NCBI GenBank assembly: GCA_900466875.1
Contig: UBNQ01000035.1
Span: 89,939 to 153,938 of the forward strand
Length of the DNA stretch: 64,000 bases
From: Hyphomicrobiales bacterium
Lineage (GTDB): Bacteria; Pseudomonadota; Alphaproteobacteria; Rhizobiales; Rhizobiaceae
Direction of reading: 5' to 3'
The position numbers and the translations under genes are program-made. Within the stretch, counting starts at the first letter, position 1. Each line of letters begins with the position of its first letter. The notes beneath the pieces were generated by a model. It made no database searches. It was given only the letters and a program-made list of their open reading frames with translations, and was not told where the DNA came from. Positions 59,684 through 64,000 of the stretch are shown here, piece after piece.

Positions 59684-60712
59684 TCAGCGCACGGCAGCAA
59701 GACCGTTCTGTCTTTTCTCCTCCGACTTGTCCACGAGGGAGAGGATCGCGTCAAGTGCCAAGGGTTTCGAAAAGGAGCCTTGCTGCGCCAGTTTGCCGGT
59801 CAGCGTCTGGACGGCCTCGTTGTAAGGTGTCGCAAGCCCATGGAGCCGGCCAAGCAGCACGATTTCCCCGTTCAGGAAATCGACCTCGCTGGATGCGCCG
59901 CGGGTAAAACTCTGCCAGGTTGATTGCTGCCCCGGATGAATGCCGCTGCCCTGTGCCGTGCGCCAGTTGGAGATATCGACGGTTCTCTCGGAAGGCGATG
60001 CCAGCTTGTAATCTGCTGTCTGGAGGATACGCCGGGCCTCCTCCACCAGCGCATCGCCGATCTCGGCTCTCAGGTCAGCCGGGCCGTCGAACAGTTCCAG
60101 CACGTTGCGAACGTTATGGAGGAGTTTTGCCGATTTCCAGCGACGGATGTCGGCACTCGGCTCTGCAAGATAGCCGGCGCGATTAAGGTCCGCGGCGATG
60201 CGGTTGGCCGTTTCGTCGCGCCCGAACGGAAAACGCCCGACGGTAACGACGCCGACTTCAGGCTCTCCGCCCACGACCACCTTGCCCGTCTCGGTGAAGC
60301 GCGCCGGCGTAAGGATACTGGCTCCATACACATTGGCAAAGGTCCGAAGCGCTGCCGCTTCTGTCGCCAGACCGTTCTGGAAGGTGACGATCGGCAGGCT
60401 TTTCGCGGCTGTTAGCGAAGCGTCGTCTACGCTTCGCCATGACCAGAAGGCAAGCGCATCCGCTGCGTCCTGGCTTTTCACCGTCAGCAGCAGAACATCG
60501 TCTGTCGCCAATTCGGGTGGGTCGGTCAGATCAAAGGCATTCAACCTGACTTGCCGCGTGCCAGACGGGCGCTGGTAGTTCAGCCCATGTTCCCGGATAT
60601 GACTGATCTGCGCACCGCGGCCGACCAGCGCATACTCTATTCCCGACAATTCGAACTGTGCTGCAAGACTTGCGCCGACCGCGCCGGCGCCGATGATTAC
60701 ATACCGTGTCAT
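59684..60712 (-). CDS. Ketopantoate reductase-like protein (PanE/ApbA family)
   Basis: NAD(P)H-dependent reductase of 342 residues with the N-terminal GxGxxG motif YVIIGAGAVGASLAAQFE (residues 4-21). The catalytic lysine lies in KSAKLLHNVRN, and the PanE C-terminal domain follows. Copies outside pantothenate operons often act on other 2-oxoacids, and no panB or panC is nearby, so pantothenate synthesis is doubtful. It might reduce a 2-oxoacid intermediate of the sulfur-compound pathway. It begins 25 bases after the monooxygenase gene in one run. Confidence 0.83.
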   Translation of the reverse strand: MTRYVIIGAGAVGASLAAQFELSGIEYALVGRGAQISHIREHGLNYQRPSGTRQVRLNAFDLTDPPELATDDVLLLTVKSQDAADALAFWSWRSVDDASLTAAKSLPIVTFQNGLATEAAALRTFANVYGASILTPARFTETGKVVVGGEPEVGVVTVGRFPFGRDETANRIAADLNRAGYLAEPSADIRRWKSAKLLHNVRNVLELFDGPADLRAEIGDALVEEARRILQTADYKLASPSERTVDISNWRTAQGSGIHPGQQSTWQSFTRGASSEVDFLNGEIVLLGRLHGLATPYNEAVQTLTGKLAQQGSFSKPLALDAILSLVDKSEEKRQNGLAAVR

Positions 60713-60737
60713 CTCTTTCTCCTCGTTGATAGCAGCG

Positions 60738-62057
60738 TCAGACGCCCAGATTTTGTCTCAGCGTTTCGTGCTGGTAATCGTGGTGGAATATGCCGCGACG
60801 TTGCAGTTCAGGGATCAGGTGATCCGTGACGGCGGAAAGCCCGAGTTCGTATTTCAGGGTGAAGGCGAGGAAATTGAAGCCGTCCGTCGCACCGCGCTCG
60901 TAACGATCCTGCAACTGATCGGCGATGTTCTCCACCGAACCGATCGGAAACCAGTGGCCGGCACCGCTGGAGTGATAGATGATGAGGTCACGCACAGTGC
61001 GCACCTTGCCGCTTGCGATCAAATCTCGGAACACGCCGAAACGCGAGCGGCGGCCCTGAATATCAGCGGTCTGCGGCAGATCGTTGACCGGGATTTCATC
61101 ATCCAGTTCGAGTTCAGCCAGATCGATGCCGCCGAACTGTCCGGCAAGCGACTTGCGCCCTTCCTCGAAATCGATGTCGTCGATGACCTTTTGCCAGAAG
61201 CGTTTTGCTTCCTCATCGGTGGAACCAATCACGGGTGCGACGCCGGGAAGGATCTTGATCGAATCCGGCGAGCGTCCATAGGCCGACGCGCGGGCCTTGA
61301 AGTCGCGATAGAGGTCAATCGATGGCTCGGTTTCCGTCAGGCCCGTGGTAAAGATCACGTCTGCGACGCGAGCGCCCAGTTGTCTGCCCTCGCTGGATGA
61401 TCCTGCCTGAGCCAGAATCGGCCGGTTTTGCGGGCTGCGGGACACATTGAGCGGCCCCTGCACGGAAAAATGCCGGCTGTTCCAGTCGATGCGGTGAACC
61501 TTGTCGGCATCAACGATCTGGCGGCCTTGGTCATCATAGCTGATGGCATCTGGCTCCCAGCTTTCCCAGAGTGCCTGCACCACGCCGGCAAATTCCTCGG
61601 CCACAGCGTAACGATCGTCATGCGCGGGAAGAGGTTTGCCAAAATTTTTCTCTCCCGCAGAAGAGGTGACAAGATTCCAGCCAGCGCGCCCCTTCGAGAT
61701 GTGGTCGAGTGAAAGCACCTGACGCGCAAGATTGTAGGGTTCAGTGAACGAGGTGGAGATCGAGCCGATGAGGCCGATACGCGATGTTTTTGCGGCAAGC
61801 GCGCTCAACAGGGTGACCGGCTCCAGCCCTGGTTTCGGCGCCGTGTCGCTGGTGACCAGCGCATCGGCCAGAAAGATCGTGTGGATCTTGCCTTGTTCGG
61901 CCTGTTGCGCCTGTTCGACATAGGCATCGATGTCGAGAAGATTGTCTGTCGGGCCATCGCGGCCCTTCTTCTTCGCTTGTCCGGTTCCGCCCAGCAAAAG
62001 GCCGAGCACAAGTCCCGGGCCGCGTTCGCTCCGGCGGCCTGCCCATTTGTTCGTCAT
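60738..62057 (-). CDS. NtaA/SnaA/DszA-type flavin-dependent monooxygenase
   Basis: Luciferase-like monooxygenase of 439 residues in the nitrilotriacetate/DszA/SnaA/DmoA group. It has the insertion motif ARQVLSLDHISKGRAGWNLVTS, the segment SSAGEKNFGKPLPAHDDRY, and LAQAGSSSEGRQLGARVADVIFT. Characterised relatives open C-N or C-S bonds (NTA, dibenzothiophene sulfone, dimethyl sulfide) with FMNH2. Its N-terminus carries a short basic segment (GQAKKKGRDG) not seen in all members. It begins 21 bases after the FecE-type ATPase gene, tying it to that importer. FMN reductase could come from the MsuE-like gene at 43853. Confidence 0.88.
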   Translation of the reverse strand: MTNKWAGRRSERGPGLVLGLLLGGTGQAKKKGRDGPTDNLLDIDAYVEQAQQAEQGKIHTIFLADALVTSDTAPKPGLEPVTLLSALAAKTSRIGLIGSISTSFTEPYNLARQVLSLDHISKGRAGWNLVTSSAGEKNFGKPLPAHDDRYAVAEEFAGVVQALWESWEPDAISYDDQGRQIVDADKVHRIDWNSRHFSVQGPLNVSRSPQNRPILAQAGSSSEGRQLGARVADVIFTTGLTETEPSIDLYRDFKARASAYGRSPDSIKILPGVAPVIGSTDEEAKRFWQKVIDDIDFEEGRKSLAGQFGGIDLAELELDDEIPVNDLPQTADIQGRRSRFGVFRDLIASGKVRTVRDLIIYHSSGAGHWFPIGSVENIADQLQDRYERGATDGFNFLAFTLKYELGLSAVTDHLIPELQRRGIFHHDYQHETLRQNLGV

Positions 62058-62078
62058 CTTGTTTTCCTCGAAAGAATG

Positions 62079-62936
62079 TCAGGCTGTCGCGTATTCACGC
62101 TGTTTCACCGGGTGATGCACTTGAACAGGCTCATGGGCCGTGGAGTGCAGCCCGAGCTGGATGTGACCGTGCTCGGAAAGCGGATGGACCTGCACAAAGC
62201 CCTTGTGAACCGACAGTTCGACATCGACGCCGTAGACCCGCTTGATCAGATCGGGAGAGTAGACGTCCGCTGGTCGGCCTTCCGCGATCACCACGCCGTC
62301 CTGAAGAAACACCACGCGATCGGTGAAGCGGGCGGCCTGATTGAGATCGTGGATGGCGATGACGGCCGCGACGTTGTTCTTGCGCGTCACGTCGCGTGCC
62401 ACTTCCAGCGTCTGCCACTGGTAGCGGATATCGAGCGCGCTGGTCGGTTCGTCGAGCAGCAAGATTTTCGGATCCTGCGCCAGCGCCCGTGCGATCAGGA
62501 CACGCTGTCCCTGACCGCCTGAAAGCTCGGTGACAGCCCTGTCGCCCAGTTCGTCGAGGCCCATCCTTTGCATGGCGGCATCGACATGTGCCCAATCTTC
62601 GTCACGCGGCCGGGTTCCGAAATACGGCGTGCGGCCGAGCAGCACCGCTTCCCGAATATCGAGGCCGAAGGACAGGCCGATGGATTGCGGTACATAGGCG
62701 ACGATCTTTGCGAGATCCTTGCGGGCAAGCCCCGTCAGGTCCGTGTCGCCGTTCCAGGTGATCGTACCCTTGGTCTGGCTGTTGATCCCGGCGATGGTCT
62801 TGATCAGCGTCGATTTGCCGGAGCCGTTGGAGCCGAGCAGGCCGACGAGTTCGCCTTTTTCGACGGTCAGGTTGGCGCCTTTGACGACCTGTCGTTTGCC
62901 ATAACCAACTTCGAGTGAGGAAATCTTGAGGGTCAT
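62079..62936 (-). CDS. FecE/BtuD-type ABC transporter ATP-binding protein
   Basis: ATPase of 285 residues for a FecCD-type importer. Walker A is GSNGSGKST (residues 35-43), the signature LSGGQGQRVLIARAL, and Walker B ILLLDEPTSALDIRYQ. A C-terminal extension with histidines (HEHGHIQL region) follows the core. Family members import siderophores, haem, cobalamin or molybdate-like ligands. Its ATG overlaps the stop of the permease gene (ATGA). In this operon a metal or a metal-chelating, sulfur-bearing compound is possible; the cargo is not known. Confidence 0.9.
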   Translation of the reverse strand: MTLKISSLEVGYGKRQVVKGANLTVEKGELVGLLGSNGSGKSTLIKTIAGINSQTKGTITWNGDTDLTGLARKDLAKIVAYVPQSIGLSFGLDIREAVLLGRTPYFGTRPRDEDWAHVDAAMQRMGLDELGDRAVTELSGGQGQRVLIARALAQDPKILLLDEPTSALDIRYQWQTLEVARDVTRKNNVAAVIAIHDLNQAARFTDRVVFLQDGVVIAEGRPADVYSPDLIKRVYGVDVELSVHKGFVQVHPLSEHGHIQLGLHSTAHEPVQVHHPVKQREYATA

Positions 62937-64000
62937 TCGATTGCCTTTTGTCGAGTGAGGATGAGGTAGAGGAAAATCGGTGCGCCGACCAAGGCATCGA
63001 TGATGCCGACAGGGATGACGCCCGGATTGATGACAAGCCTGCCCACGGCATCGGCAACGACGAGAAGCAAGGCACCGATGATGGCTGAAAACGCGATGAG
63101 GAAACGGTGGTTGGCGCCGACCACCAGCCGCGCGATATGCGGCGCGACCAATCCGACAAAACCGATGATGCCGGTGAAGGCGATCGTGACAGCGGTCAGT
63201 GTCGCGGCGATCGCGATGGTCTGAAGCCGTACCTGCGAGACGGCAACGCCGAGACTTTTGGCCGAATCGTCACCGGCAAAGGCAATCGCGTTCAAGGCGC
63301 TGCTGCGGAAGCGGATGTAGGGGAAGGCGAGAGCCAACAGCACAAAAAGCGTGAGGACCTGATACCATGCCGAGTTGTTGACCGACCCCCAGGTCCAGCG
63401 AACGATGGCTGCAAGCACTTCATCCTCGGCAAAGTACTGGATGCAGGCGGTCAGCGCTCCGAAAAGCTGTGACAGCGCGATCCCGACGAGGATGAGGGTC
63501 GTTGCATGCAACTGTCGAGCGGATGCAAGCGAGAGCACGAGCGCGGTATTGAGAAACGAAAAAAGAAGTGCGCCGATGACCAGCGATATGGCCGCACTCC
63601 CGGCCGTCGCCCCGAAAAGGACGATGGCGAGCGAGGCACCGAAGGCGGCAGCCGGCGCGATGCCGAGCGTATAGGGGCTGACCAGCGGGTTGCGCAGCAA
63701 CCCTTGGAACAACACACCGGCGACGGCCAGCGCTGCGCCACCGAGGATAGCCAGAAGTACGCGCGGCAGACGCAATTCCCAGATCACATTGTGCTTGAGA
63801 AGTGTTGCTCGGTCGGTGGGGGTCGCGCCGGCTATCTTGGACCAGAATGTTTCCAGCACATCGAGAAGCGTTGCCCCGGATGTACCGATCCGGATACCGA
63901 TCAGCGCAGTAATGAGCACGGCCGCAAAACCGATTGCAATGGCGAGTTTCTGGCTGGTGTAACGATCCGTCTCTCGTCGGGGTCCGGGTGGGGCAATGGT
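62933..64000 (-). CDS. FecCD-type ABC transporter permease (5' end beyond the window)
   Basis: Membrane permease with about ten hydrophobic segments; 355 residues are visible. The apparent first start (a GTG at 63919) is preceded in frame by 27 more codons with no stop up to the window edge. They encode a polar stretch and the beginning of the first membrane segment (KLAIAIGFAAVLITALIG), so the real start is probably outside. The FecCD hallmark segments FQGLLRNPLVSPYTLGIAPA and GFVGLVAPHIARLVVG are present, the latter being the coupling loop of BtuC-like permeases. The stop overlaps the ATPase start. A periplasmic binding protein is expected just upstream of the window end. Confidence 0.87.
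   Translation of the reverse strand, partial: TIAPPGPRRETDRYTSQKLAIAIGFAAVLITALIGIRIGTSGATLLDVLETFWSKIAGATPTDRATLLKHNVIWELRLPRVLLAILGGAALAVAGVLFQGLLRNPLVSPYTLGIAPAAAFGASLAIVLFGATAGSAAISLVIGALLFSFLNTALVLSLASARQLHATTLILVGIALSQLFGALTACIQYFAEDEVLAAIVRWTWGSVNNSAWYQVLTLFVLLALAFPYIRFRSSALNAIAFAGDDSAKSLGVAVSQVRLQTIAIAATLTAVTIAFTGIIGFVGLVAPHIARLVVGANHRFLIAFSAIIGALLLVVADAVGRLVINPGVIPVGIIDALVGAPIFLYLILTRQKAIE

Noticed and set aside
1..64000. CRISPR arrays, insertion sequences, integrases, tRNA or rRNA genes
   Set aside because: No regularly spaced repeats, transposase-like proteins or tRNA-like cloverleaf sequences were noticed by eye on either strand. A tRNA scan would settle the RNA genes.

Overview
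The window is about 64 kb of GC-rich, densely coding DNA with no rRNA, tRNA, insertion sequence, phage or CRISPR signal that I can see. Gene content points to a soil or plant-associated alphaproteobacterium of the Rhizobiales, probably Rhizobiaceae: a KefB-type antiporter, CrgA-like LysR/pirin modules, hydantoinase genes, several DAO-family flavoproteins, dipeptide and polar amino acid ABC transporters, and SfnB/SsuD/MsuE-type sulfur-scavenging genes. No ribosomal or cell-division genes are present, so this is an accessory catabolic region of a chromosome, chromid or megaplasmid. The species cannot be fixed from sequence alone.

Layout. (1) 1-1.8 kb: CPA2 antiporter. (2) 2-8 kb: a stress/detoxification module of quinone-oxidoreductase-like enzyme, two paralogous LysR regulators, YcaC-like hydrolase, bacterial-luciferase-like enzyme and pirin; the promoters share a decamer (TGCGAYACAG). 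(3) 8-16 kb: a hydantoinase A/B pair plus the ADP-binding and [2Fe-2S] subunits of an opine-oxidase-type flavoprotein. The likely catalytic DAO subunit is transcribed divergently across two LysR-type dyads, and a LysR gene lies beyond the operon. (4) 16-18 kb: a DAO flavoprotein divergent from an Lrp/AsnC regulator. (5) 18-29 kb: a complete oligopeptide-type ABC importer (binding protein, two permeases, double ATPase), two HAD-II dehalogenase-like proteins, a class III aminotransferase, a double-GNAT protein and another DAO flavoprotein. (6) 29-36 kb: two aldehyde dehydrogenases, a tartrate/isopropylmalate-type dehydrogenase, a cupin, a GhrA-like reductase, an ArgE-like deacylase and a second double-GNAT protein. 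(7) 36.8-40.3 kb: a DAO flavoprotein translationally coupled to a polar amino acid ABC importer. Regions 5-7 together look like uptake, oxidative deamination or transamination, and aldehyde and hydroxyacid oxidation of amino compounds.

(8) 40.7-64 kb is an organosulfur-scavenging block, nearly all on the minus strand, headed by a convergent Rrf2 regulator. It holds two SfnB-like flavin monooxygenases, an FMN reductase, an SsuD-like sulfonate monooxygenase, a second luciferase-like enzyme and a second complete oligopeptide-type importer. It continues with a tightly packed run: FecCD-type permease (cut by the window end), ATPase, NtaA/SnaA-type monooxygenase, PanE-like reductase, TetR, kappa-GST-like isomerase, 3-mercaptopyruvate sulfurtransferase, GlcD-like flavoprotein and a BisC-like molybdoenzyme.

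The most interesting signals are a 33-bp element shared by two sulfur-gene upstream regions 6.7 kb apart, the FecCD-sulfurtransferase-GlcD-molybdoenzyme run as a possible uncharacterised thio-compound pathway, and the split three-subunit dehydrogenase around paired LysR boxes.
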